Shown here one piece after another: positions 35,501 to 46,900 of a stretch of DNA of 64,000 bases (position 1 is the first letter of the stretch; each line of letters opens with the position of its first letter). The notes beneath the pieces were generated by a model. That model had not been told where the DNA came from. It saw nothing but the letters and a program-made list of their open reading frames with translations, and made no database searches. A program made the position numbers and the translations under genes. The stretch comes from Promerops cafer (lineage: Eukaryota; Chordata; Aves; Passeriformes; Nectariniidae): contig VZSE01005864.1 of NCBI GenBank assembly GCA_013398275.1, positions 510,040 to 574,039 on the forward strand, in the 5' to 3' direction.

Positions 35501-38500
35501 CCCAGGAACAAGGATCTCCCCTGCTGAGGACTAACCCAGGCATTTTGGGACTGATTTGGCTCCATCCCACTTTGAAGATGCAGCCACATGATGGCATTGG
35601 GAAGTTTTCTGTGAATCTTTACCTTTATAGAGCAATATCTGCTCTTTATAGAGCTGCTGTTCACAGCTCTTTTTAGGAACTGACCTGAGAGTGGAATTCC
35701 ACAGTCCTGCTCTGTGCAAGTTAAATGGCCTCTGTGCCCTGAGCTGAACAGGAGGGAAGGGGAGTTACCCTCAGTTCTGGTCACCTTTGCTTGATGAGTC
35801 TGGCACTGCATTTCCTATCCACACTCTCTCTAGGCTCACACTGCATTTTCAGAGCCATCTCCAGGCCGCCCTCAAGCTCAGAATGGTATTGCTACATCCA
35901 CATTCCACCTCTGTGGAAGAGGAAACACAGCACCAAAATTCAGGTCATGTGTCATCAGCCTGATGCTGTTGGTGCAACAGCAAAGCACTTTTTGGACAGA
36001 GATAGAAACTTTGAGTGATCATAAGGGGGCTCCAGATGTTGGAGGAGAGCAGCCCTCACTTCCCTTTGCCAGTATGGGAAAATCCACAGATCCCTGAGGG
36101 TTTGGGAGCAGAGTGATCCCTCTAAGTTCAGCAGCTCTAGGAAGTAGCAGTCCCACACCCCAAAACTGTGTTTTTATATCTGGTCCATGCAAATTTCTCT
36201 TGTTTACACACTAGAGATGTTATTCCTTCATGGAAATCATGTTCTGAACCTCCCACTACATTTGCTGGACAGGCCAAGAGAAAGAAAAGGAACATTCAAG
36301 TCTGTGTAGAAGTGCTTTGCTGATGAAATTGGACACATGTACTGGCTTAGGGAGGTTACTGTAAGGAATATGGAATTCTTAGGGGGCTGAGTCTAACAAA
36401 TGCTTCCAAGTTAGTGTTTTTCATCTCCATTCACACTCAGACTCAAGCAGTACGTCCAGCCTCGAGGATGAGCATTCTGATCCTGAGGAGGGATCAGAAT
36501 GCTCTGGAGCAACAAGTAGCTCTGACCTGGCTTATGAACAGCTCTGCTCAGAACCCCCAAAACAAAAGGCCTGGTGTCGTTCCTGCAGCCTCTCATGTTC
36601 TCTGCCGTGTCCCCCCCACACCCCTCGAGGTGTCCCTGCCCTGCCCCGCGTGCGGAGCGAGGTGGTGGCTCAGCTGTCAGCTCAGTGCCACAAAACCCTG
36701 CCCCAGCCCTGCCTGCCTGGGGCCAGCGGGTCCTGCCTGTCTGACCAGTGCCATTCCTGGCCTCTGGGAAATGGGAGGAAGGCAGCAGGGTGTGCAGGCA
36801 GCGGGGCCAGGCAGCCCGTGGTGCTCACTAATGAGCACACGGCCACGAGCTGCGTGGGGCTCAGCATGCCCTAGGGAAGGGGCAGAGGGCAGGGCACGGT
36901 GGCAGTGAGCGGCAGGGATGGAAAATCCCCACGAAGCCAGGCACAGGTTTGGTTCTGTGCAAAGGAAAATGTGTGCACTGGTTTCTTTCTTCCATAGGGT
37001 GGCAATGGAACCTGGGCACAGAGCAGCTCCGCGGTTTCAGCTGCGGGAGCTGCAGCAGCTTCCCAGTCAAGGTGCTGACTTTGATCTATGGATCCTGCAC
37101 ACTTTTGGGGCCTGCCACTGACGGGGCTGCTTCCCTGCCTCCCTCCTGGAGGGGGGCATCACCTGCACCACGCTCCTCCAGCGGCTGGGCAGCAGCACCT
37201 GGCTGCTCTCACAGAAGGACCCTCTGCTCTGGAATTCGGCTCCCCCCTGGTCTGACAGAGCTCACATCTGCTATCCTACAGGACACAGCATCCAGCTCAT
37301 TTTTTTTTTTTCTCATGCCCTTTGTTTTAAAGTGCTGCCAGTGAAAAATTGCAGGTTGCAGTTTGCTCTCTAAAAAAAAAGGCTTGTGGGGAAGCAAAAC
37401 AGGCTTTGCCTTGTCTCCGGGAAAGAAAGTAATTGTACAATTAGGTTTGTGGATGCACCTGAGGCATACGGTGGTTTTTTTAGAGATAAATAAAAGCCCA
37501 AAAGGAGAAAGCTACAAAGATACCACTGTCTAATTTGGGAAAGGCAGGGAGCAGGAGCAGATCTAAAGGAGTTAGCAATTTCCTTGTACTATAAACACTT
37601 TGCTAAACTTCAGTGATTTCCCTCCTAAGTTACTATTGCTCTTTTAAGGATGTATTTCACAGGGTGCATTTTTGTACCTGGTCTTTATAAGGCTGTTCTG
37701 CTGAGCTTGCTGGTTTTCCTACCTGTTATTTTACTGCCTAGATAAGCTTGTTTGACTTTTGGGGTTTTTCTTAAACTTTATTTCAGTGTTCTAGGCAGCT
37801 TACAGGCCTTTTGTTTCAGTTGTTTTGTGTTATAAAGGATGAGCTCTGTGTAGCTGGGTGGCTCTAGAGCCCCACCAGGGAAAGTGTGAAAACACAAGAC
37901 CTTTGCTTGTTATCCAGGATCTGACTGTGCTTTGGGATTGTGCAATGGCAGAACCAGGAAGAGCTTCTACTTCTGTCCTTCTAGAAATAAGTTTTATCTT
38001 TTTCCTACAGAAAGCCAAGGGAATAAATATTTGGGTTTGTGCTTAACTAGTTTTTAGAAACTACCTGGGATGGATCTGATATAGAGCGTGTTTACATTAG
38101 AGAGGGATTTTTCCTGAAACAGCTGGTCAGGGCTACAGGATTCACTTTCTCACTGGGTAAAGTGGTTGATTCTCTGCCTGGGTGCCTGCAGTGGGAGGCA
38201 GTTTCTGTTCCCTGCATCCTCATAACCTCCCTGTGCAGGGCACATGGGCCAGTGGCAGGTAGGAGCGATTAGATGGAGCAGGCATGTGTTTCTCAGGAGC
38301 TGTTTTTAGCACCCCAAGTACAATTTCCAGGAAGATGTAGGCTAAGTAGGTGGCAAACAGGACTCAGCATAGTAAACACTGTTTAGTGTGAAGTGGAGCT
38401 GCAGCATGATGAGTACAGAGCACGCTGATCCCTACAGGAATTTTGTACCCTAGAGCACAGCCAGGGCATGAGAGAGCAGCAAACAGCATTTGGAGTGGTG

Positions 38501-39552
38501 AGTGGCAAACCCTGGTCACAGGTGGCTGGTTTAGCATTCCCAGCTGCATGCACTCCCAGCCCATAGCCTGTGTTTCACTATTAATTTTAAGAAAAAAAAC
38601 CACCTCAAAATTCAGACCCCTTGGTGCTACTGAGAGGCTTGTCCCTAATTAATGTGATGGGACTTTCCCATCCCTCTACCACTCTCCGTATCACAAGTCC
38701 TTGGCAATATGAGAGACGTATCTATTACTTAGTCATGAGGTATCCAGACCAACTTGCTTTTGAAACCAGAGCCCCTGTACCCCAGGCATCCTGTATTTCT
38801 GATTTGCATATGGAAAAGGCAGTTAAAAAGCTGATGCCCCCATATTGCTTGCGAGTCAAGTAGCAAAAGTAAATGATTTATCAAGCAAAGGTTACAACAC
38901 CTGTGCCTTTTTGTCAACATATACAGGGGATGCCAAGTCAAGTGTTGCTTCTAATAGCTCAAACAGAAATTTAGATTCAAATAACCCCCAAGACAGGACA
39001 ATTGTGCAGTGAGTGGGGTGGCCAAGTGATGGATGGTGTAAGCAGAGGATGCAAAACCAAACCAACTGAAAAGTTTGGAAACTGCTAAAACCAGGCAAAG
39101 CCAACAGCCCTTTGGGGCCCTTTGTTACCAAATCAGAACTACTGACTTAAAGCAGTTTATTTCCCCATCTCTGCTGTGATGGAGTGGTTGTCCTGTTACA
39201 ACCTTTGTTAATGCAGGAAGATGGCTTTTTTATGAATATTATATAAGCTCTATAAAATCCCTTTAAGGGGTTATATTTGACACAACACGACATAAATCAG
39301 AACATAGTGCTAATGGAAATGTCTACTGATAATTTTTCTAATACTGATTAAGAAAGGCATATACTGGGTTTGGTTGTTTAGGAACAGCCCAGGACAGAAT
39401 GATCCTTGCCCCAGCCCAGCCATGCTCTTGTACATTTGCCTGGGATTTTATTCCAATGTTCTGGGAATGCCCATGTATGGGGACTGTGACTCCTGCTCCG
39501 TGGAGCTGCCACATCCCTTTGCACAGACTCACTTGTGCAGCACTTGAAGACT

Positions 39553-39575
39553 AATGATGATGATGATGATGTGTA
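39553..39575. repeat. (ATG)n trinucleotide microsatellite
   Basis: About seven ATG/GAT units ('aatgatgatgatgatgatga') occur in the last NFIA intron. The run of aspartates in one overlapping frame comes from this repeat. Confidence 0.88.
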
Positions 39576-41338
39576 TATTGTGCTTATAGTGCAGCGTTCC
39601 ACCAAGAGAACATCAGAGCCACCAAAAGTCCGACCAAAATATTTTCATATGGGTTGTAGCTGGACCATAATTTTTAAAAAGCAGATGCTCAGATACAGCC
39701 TTCATTTTTATTTTATTGTTCCAGCAGTAAGGAGTCACTTAACCCTTATATTTAAGCTTGACTTCCAGAAGCTCGGAGCGTTCCCTGCTTCCTCTTGTCT
39801 CAGGGAGCTGTGTCCCTGGCAGTCTGTGGTCCTCAGGACCTGCATCTTAGCCTGACTCTGGATCTAAAGATCCTGATGAAAAGGAGCCACCCACCCCAGC
39901 TGCTTTTAATAACACAGTCCTATGTGTTTTTACATTTCCATTTTGAAAATGTCCTAAGTGGTCGTTCTGTACACTAATGCTCTGCAAAAAAGAGCACAAA
40001 AGCCTGTCTTTGTTTAGAGCAATGCCATGTAAATCCCAAATCATTGCAGTTAGCACTTCTACCTCACTTCTCTGACTCAAAGCACAGTGAACTCCAGAGT
40101 TCTTTTATGAATAAGTAGTGAGTTTGCTGATAAATTATATATTTAGTATCAAGTGGGTTGTGGTGTTGTAATGATGTATAGAAGCAGGGAGATGCAGCTG
40201 GAGTCAGACTGGAAGTCAGTCTCCTTGCCCACTGCAGCATGTTAGACTTTAATTGAAAGCTGTGCTTGAGTATTGTTTTTCACTGTACAGCATTGTTATT
40301 CACTACACTGCATTACAGAGGAGCACTTAAAGTAACGCTAGAGCACTTTAAAATGATTTAAGTCATAAATAAGGAGGATAAAAGTTTACAGTCAACAAAC
40401 TTATCTGGGAGACTTAGGCTGCAGGATGCAAGTAAGTTTTAAATATCTTTGGAGATTTAATACTGTTGTGTCTTACTACATAATCAATTTACCAACTAGG
40501 AGTTTTTCAAGTCTTCTGGAAAAGGTAAGTAGCATTCTCCAAAGGGTTTCAGGTTTCCTGAGCTATGAAGGACCAAATGCTTAAGGACTTTAGCAGTACA
40601 CCTTAACATTCCTGTTTCCCAATTTCAGTGTATTTCTGTGTATTCCAGTTGTTTCCAAAACAACTGGAGAAATAAGATTTAAATGGGAAGGTGGCATAAG
40701 AACTTGTCACACCCATGAACCCCATAAAGCACAAGGCTGGAAAAGTGGGGTGCAGGCTGAGTTTTGTTAAGGCATGAAAAAAACCCCCCAGAATCTGACG
40801 GGTTAAACCCCTCTCTGCATTGCTGCTGTACTTTCTGTGACCCTATTTAATGCAGAGAAGGTTTGAGATTCGATATAGTTTAACCTGTGCTGTGCACAGA
40901 GCTATAAACTAAAGCCCCTAACAAATTGTACACAAAGAGCAGACAGCAAAAAACCACGTTGTGCTCACAGGCAGCTGCTTGCAGCCCTGTAAACTGAAAA
41001 TCTTTGGGAATGAGTGACCTGTGCTTCAGTGACAGTGGAGGTGCTGAAGCCATCACAACGAGGAGTCTGTCTTCATGCACCTAACTGTGGCATGTGACAG
41101 CCATTAATCTGCACACTAATTATTCAGCAGCCTATAAACCATTTGAAAGAACTTACAAGAGCCAAGGGTAGTAATGCCCAGTTTGCCAGTTATTAGAATT
41201 ATTGCTTTTTAGTCACTGCAACCAGCTCAAAACAAAATCACAAATATTTCGTGTAGTTGACCTTTAAAAGAAGCAATCACTTCAAACTATAAACTACAGT
41301 TGTCCTAAAGCACTAACTCTGCTCACTTTTTTATACCT

Positions 41339-41367
41339 CCCCCCCCCCCCCNCCCCCCCCCCCCCCC
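41339..41367. repeat. Poly(C) tract with a single N
   Basis: Thirteen C residues, an N at 41,352 and fifteen more C residues make up the tract. The N marks an unresolved base or join within the homopolymer, so the real length is unknown. It lies about 1 kb downstream (in gene orientation) of the NFIA coding exon at 42.4 kb. Confidence 0.93.
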
Positions 41368-41810
41368 ATGATAACGTGATATTAAGCCCAGACTTAATTT
41401 TTTCAACATCTGGCTCAAATTAGCTGCTAACAAAACTGCCAACAACTATTTTCTTAATCGACCCTGGGAATTTGATACAGCTTGGAAAAAGCACATTTAA
41501 ATCTCGTCCTTCTCCTAAAGAAACACAAATGTTTACTTGAGCTTCTGATTTGACCATAGCAGGACCATGAATTCAGCTAACCCAGCTTTATAGGCCTGCC
41601 TCAACTGGACTTTTTTCTCCTTGTGTAAGGAAAACAGATGTGCTTGCAATTACAAAAATCTCCTGCTCGCTCAAAGCCCACCATGCAAATGGCCAACCAG
41701 GAATTTGAGTATCTTTTTTACATGGAAATCACTGGAGCTGTCTCCCGTTGTATCTGCTGGGGAACTACAGGACACTGTTACCTGATGGGTCTCTTTGAGC
41801 TCCTTTTGCA

Positions 41811-42020
41811 TATCACAGACTGGTTTGGCTTGGGAGGGACCTAAAGGATCATCTTGCTTCACGGCACACTTTCCACTGTCCCAGGTTGCCCCAAGCCTTG
41901 TCCAACCTGGCCTTGGACACTCCCAGGGATGGGGCAGCCACAGCTTCTCTGGGCAGCCTCTACCAGGGTGTCCCCACCCTCGCAGGGAAGGATTTCTCCC
42001 TGCCATCTAATCTAAACTCA
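41811..42020 (-). mobile_element. CR1 LINE 3' fragment
   Basis: It starts at 'tatcacagactggtttggct' and contains 'ccttgtccaacctggccttg' and 'cacagcttctctgggcagcc', ending near 'gatttctccctgccatctaa'. It is a minus-strand insertion in the last NFIA intron, about 370 bp past the coding exon in gene orientation, and is truncated. Confidence 0.88.
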
Positions 42021-42167
42021 ATTAAAAGCAGTGCCTGGGGAGCAGGTTGGAGCCAAAAGCCTTTGAAACCCCAGCCCTAGAGCCAACAACTGCGCGCTGG
42101 GAGCCAACACCTCAGACAGCAGAGAGGTCCTTCCAGTTACGAAAGCAGCGTTATTACCACACAAGCC

Positions 42168-42222
42168 CAAAAAAAAAAAGAAAAAAAAAAAGGAAAAAAG
42201 AAAAAAAAAGAAGAAAAAAAAC
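42168..42222. repeat. A-rich low-complexity tract
   Basis: This A-rich run with scattered G residues on the plus strand lies between the CR1 copy at 41.8-42.0 kb and the NFIA exon. In the NFIA transcript it is a U-rich intronic tract about 165-220 nt past the 42,386 donor, where U-rich sequences can affect donor choice or intronic polyadenylation. That effect is an inference only. Confidence 0.85.
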
Positions 42223-42385
42223 CACAACAGACAAACAAACTGCAAGTGACATTTCACTGTAGTTACTGAGACCATGTGGGTGAAGTGACAGCGGCAGTGC
42301 AGCTGCTCCGCGGGGACACGTTAGAGGACACTGGAGGAGGAGAAGAAGAGGCTGCAGGCAAACAGAGAAGTCGAAAGCGGCCCAC

Positions 42386-42477
42386 CTGAGTCTGTTGAGG
42401 GATATTTACAAAGCTTGGATCCCGTGGTCCAACACTGACGAATCGGTTTGCGGGGGAGGTGCTGGGTGTCGAGTAGG
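42386..42477 (-). CDS. NFIA: NFIA penultimate coding exon
   Basis: This 92-bp minus-strand exon encodes the second and third bases of a split Thr codon, then 30 residues: YSTPSTSPANRFVSVGPRDP followed by SFVNIPQQTQ. This matches the NFIA C-terminus as I recall it and separates NFIA from NFIB. The acceptor is 'cccttcacag'; the donor is CAG followed by gtgggc, a weaker consensus than the other donors here. The upstream exon ends with the first base of the split codon, and the downstream exon begins in phase 0. The segment is Ser/Pro-rich and belongs to the transactivation tail. If the donor is not used, the frame stays open for 40 more codons. Confidence 0.96.
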
Positions 42478-45400
42478 CTGTGAAGGGAAGGGACACATGC
42501 GTTGAGGAAGCGGCACTAGATTGCACACGAACAACACCAAAACACACTGTCTCAGAGCCACCTAAGCAGATGTTTGACATAGAAATGTGCGAACGTTTTA
42601 GAGAGCGAGAGTTTGGTTTGAGACACTGGAAAGGTCTGGGCTTGAACGGTGGGGGTATCAACACGTACTGGGGGACTGGGCTGCTGGGAGAGGGGATGGC
42701 CGCAACGTGGGCTCAGGGGAGGGTGTGCAGCTCTCCAGCCTGAAGGAGAAGCACTGCAGGCCTTTCCATGATGGGCTGGCACAGGAGATTTCTGCAGGTC
42801 CTGGCTGTTTTCACTCGAATGTCTGGTATCTCTATTTTTAACAGAGTTTTGTATAGCAATGGAATTATTTAAGTGCTCATTAACAGAATCAGAGCCTTTA
42901 TTTCATGCTAATCCAGCGTTCTCTCTGGATATAAAGTTTGGTTTTCATACTGCTGTGGTCTGCACTCTCTAAAATGTTCACTTGATGTGTTTGACAAACT
43001 AGGAAGATCCTTTCGGTAAAAAATTAATGGGTTGCAGTTTCACTGGGGTGGTAAGTGCAATCAGTCTGAAGGCTGAAGCTGCCTTTAAAAACTGGAGTGG
43101 CTCCCATAAATGTAAAGCTATTAAATGCAATGCAAGCCAAGAACCCAGATTACTTCCAAACTTGAAGTACTTTAATGATTTTATTGTTGCATTATATTCT
43201 CCACTGCAACTGTCCACAATGCCACGTACTTCCACATCCAAAAGCTTTCAATGCATTTTTAGTCCTCCTCTCATTTGAAAACCCTCAAGCAATCTTCTCT
43301 CTTCCTCAGTTTTTTGCATGTTTAGATCTAAATTCAAATAACGTAAATAGATGCCTTAATACAAAGAGGGCTCCTATCTATTTTGAATATATTTATGGGA
43401 ATGCATTCTGCTGAATAAAATCCCCAGACAATCTAACTATCCAATGAAGAGACAAAAAAACAATAGTAAAAGGAAAGTTACTTGCCAAATTCCAGTCAGG
43501 CTAAATATAATGTTGAGGCCTCAACGTTACAGAAAAGTAAAGTGAGTTAAGAGTCAGAGAAGACACTGAGTTGGCTGTGTGGAGGAAACTCTTTTACCTT
43601 TCTGAAGGCAAATGTTTGGTGAAGAGGAATTACACTGGAGGAGCCTTTAGTTTAAAACTGTGCCAAATCAGACCAATGCTCCACCTTGGCCATTGTCACC
43701 TCTCTTAGAAGTCATAAGCAGATGCAATCAAAACAGGTCACATTTTACTTTCTCCCATTCTTTCCCACCTCTGATTATTTTCAGCTCAAGGACTTCCTGT
43801 GCTTAAGGCCCTGGAGGGATTTCTCACCGAATGCCCAATCTGCACTTGGACCCATGTGAATGTTCTGCATCCCACAAAGCCCTTGGGTGACGAGTTCCCA
43901 AGTCTAGGAGCATGCAGAACCACATCCTTCAAGTCTCACAAGCATTTTGTGATGCCTTTTAGTTCTTAGAGTTTCATTGGGAAACTTCCCTTTCTCATGA
44001 TTCCCTGAAATCACCCCAGAAACTTCATATCTTCATTTCCTTACTGATATGAAGGGAGATAAGGCACTCCTGGATTCTAAGAAGAAATTTTTCCCACTTG
44101 TTTCTGGTGAGGTGAGCTTTTGTCTCCAAGAAGCTAATACTTGCAAAAATCATGCAAGGAACACTTCTCCTTCACAAAGTCTTAAAGGAATTTTTAAGTG
44201 CACTAATTCATCTTCCTGAGATGGTTTTACAAATTGTGGTGCAGTTTGAATATTATAAACAGGTAAGCTGGATGTTACTCCTACCTCCAAATCAAGGAAG
44301 AAATTTACTGAGTAGATCTGGTGAGATGTTCTCGTCACCTTTTTACCATGTTAATTTGGTTAATAATTCAAAGAAGCCACCGATTTGCAAAGGACATTTC
44401 CCTGTTGCTAGTGCCTTGTATTAAGAGTCTTCTGTGCTGTTTTTTGTGGAGGCTTTTTTTTTATGTTGTGCAAGACTAAGAATTCCTTCTGCAGAGGGGA
44501 AAATTAACTTAGAGCTCAAAAATCAAACATCTGTTGTTTGGTTCTCCTGGTCTACTTTTAAGGAAGCAGATTGAGTGGAGAGGCCATTTAATCCCTTGGA
44601 GCAGGTAAGTTCCACCCAGAAGGGAAGGAACTCAAGATCTTGTTTACAGTTCCCCGCTGGCAGATACTTTTGCTGTGATATTTGGTAGAAAATCAAAGGG
44701 GAACCAGCAGAATGCTTACTTAAATGGCTTCTCTGTTCAAACAAAAAGTTTGAAAGCATTTGAAAAGTGTGTAATATGCACAAAAGTCCCCTCAAAGCTC
44801 GCTGGGTGAGTTGCTATGTATACCTTCCTTCCGCTCCAAACGATGTTTAACTTGCTTTCTGAAAATACTCGGATGTCAGCTTGGTATTTCCTCCAGGTCA
44901 TATAACTGCATTGCTGAAGCCAAGGGGGGAAGAGCACCAAAACGACAAATATGCAGAGGATTTACACTGGACTCTCCCAAGGTGCTGCTCCCTCTTCACT
45001 GTAAAATGTTCTGGGATGTTTGTTGATTGGAAGGGGCCATTTTGGCTTGGAATATTAAGCTGACATGTAATTCACATTCCCCTGTTAAGGGGAAATTTGT
45101 TTCAGGAAAGGGAGAAGAACTGAGTATTGCTTAGACCATGATCAACTTTCAGCTGCATCTGACTGCCTTCAGATAAATACCCTTGGTTGACATGGAGGTG
45201 GGATTCCTGGAAGTCTGATCCCTAGACTTTGCCCCAGAATTAGGATGGAGCAAACTGTCTCACTAGATAAAGCTGGGTCACGTTATATTATACCATAAAT
45301 ATAAGCTAAGCCTATGCTGGGGTCTTCAAACTCCAGTTTGGGAAAAGCCAAAGCATGGAAAGGAACAAGGAACAGCAGCCAGGTCTCTCAGGCAGATCTT

Positions 45401-46194
45401 CTCCAGATTTTATCAGCTTTGCTCCATGGGAATTGCACAGACGTACACTGGTTCACACCAGCTGATAGGTGTCCTGTTGGGCGTGAATAGAAACAGCTTC
45501 CTGCCCAGCCTGCTCTTTCTGCCACTGGAATTCACTAAGGATTGTCTGCAACATCATAGCCCACAGCCAAGGAAATGAATGTGATGCCACAAATTTGCTA
45601 TGATGCTTCACTTCAGGAACAAGCAAAACAGGAGCTGGCAGGGAAAGAACATTTGCTCACACAGACAGCTTTGATATTTAGCCAAAATGGCAAGAAATTG
45701 TATGAAAGACAAGACAAACAAACAGTTTTGGGGATGTTGTGTTTTAAAGTTGCCTGGAATAGGGAAATGTTACTTTTAAATATACTTTCCTGAAATAATT
45801 GCTATTAAGAGCAGGAGTGTGTAATTTATCATCATTCTGGATTAAAAGGATTGGTAAAGATGATTTGGGTGAGTGATGACGTAATGTACCACTAGGTCTC
45901 CCTTTTACAGACCAAGATGACAGGTACAGGTGTTTGATGTGAAGAGTTGTCCTGTTTCTCAAGCTGCAGCAAGAGGATTAACTGGAGGAACATGGTGCAG
46001 TAGAACAATTCCTACTGCAGTGCATTCTGCAGCTGAGTATCTGAGAGGGAACTGCAAATCTTAGCAAACTGAATGATAAGAGTCAACCCTGTTTTTTATG
46101 GATGGGGAAAGGAGAGAACAGAAAGCTGAAACTCGCCCAGAAGGTGCTCAGTCAATGCATAGCAGAGGAAGGGAGAGAAAGCCAATCTGATTGC

Positions 46195-46900
46195 AGGATC
46201 ATGGAAATGTTTAAGTTGGAAAAGACCTTTAAGATCATTGAGTCCAACCCCTACCCCAGCACTGCCAAGGCCACCACTGCCCCATGTCCCCAGGCACCAC
46301 ATCCACAGGGCTTTTAAATCCCTGCAGGATCCCTCCACTGCCCCTGCTCCAGTGCTTTATCACTATTTCTGTGAAGAAATTTTTCCCAATATCCAGCCTA
46401 AACCTCCCCTGGTGAGGCCATTTCCTCTTGTCCTGTCCCTGTTCCCTGGGAGCAGAGCCCGACCCACCCCGGCTGTCCCCTCCTGTCAGGGAGTTGTGCA
46501 GAGCCAGAAGGTCCCCCCTGAGCCTCCTTTTCTCCAGGCTCAGCCCTTCTCAACTCCCTCAGTCACTCCTGGTTCTCCAGGCCCTTCCCCAGATCCATTC
46601 CTTTCCCTGGACACTCTCCAGCACTTCAGTGTTTTTCTGCTGGATTCAAGGTGTGGCCTCACCAGTGCCCAGCACAGGGGATGGTCACAGCCCTGGTCCT
46701 GTGGCCACACCAGAGCTGATCCAGGCCAGGTGCCTTTGGCCTTCTTGGCCACCTGGGCATGCTTGGACTCATGTTCAGCTGCTGCTGACCAGCATCCTCA
46801 AGTCCTTTCCCAGATTTCAGCCACTCTGTCCCAAGCCTGGAGAGTTCCACGGGATGTTGTGACCCAAGGGCAGGACCTGGCACTTGGCTCTATGAATCGT
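46195..46900 (-). mobile_element. CR1 LINE 3' fragment (about 700 bp)
   Basis: This is the longest CR1 copy in the window. It begins 'ggatcatggaaatgtttaag' and 'ttggaaaagacctttaagat', a different subfamily from the other copies. It continues into the internal 3' region with 'tctccaggctcagcccttct', 'cagctgctgctgaccagcat' and 'caagggcaggacctggcact'. The 237-codon and 144-codon plus-strand frames are antisense readings of this element, not genes. Confidence 0.9.

Larger units (their letters stand above)
19110..42385 (-). other. NFIA: NFIA last intron (about 23.3 kb)
   Basis: The intron is bounded by a GT donor at 42,385-42,384 and an AG acceptor at 19,111-19,110. It contains a 31-bp minisatellite, a CpG-rich candidate regulatory block with a false duplication (21.2-22.6 kb), three CR1 tails, and C-, GA- and CA-rich simple repeats. 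Open frames such as those at 22,936-23,334 and 24,437-24,911 have no recognisable domain, splice context or repeat origin, so I do not call them genes. Non-repetitive, possibly conserved stretches occur at 19.9-20.5, 22.6-23.9 and 34.0-34.3 kb. The remainder shows nothing specific. Confidence 0.9.
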
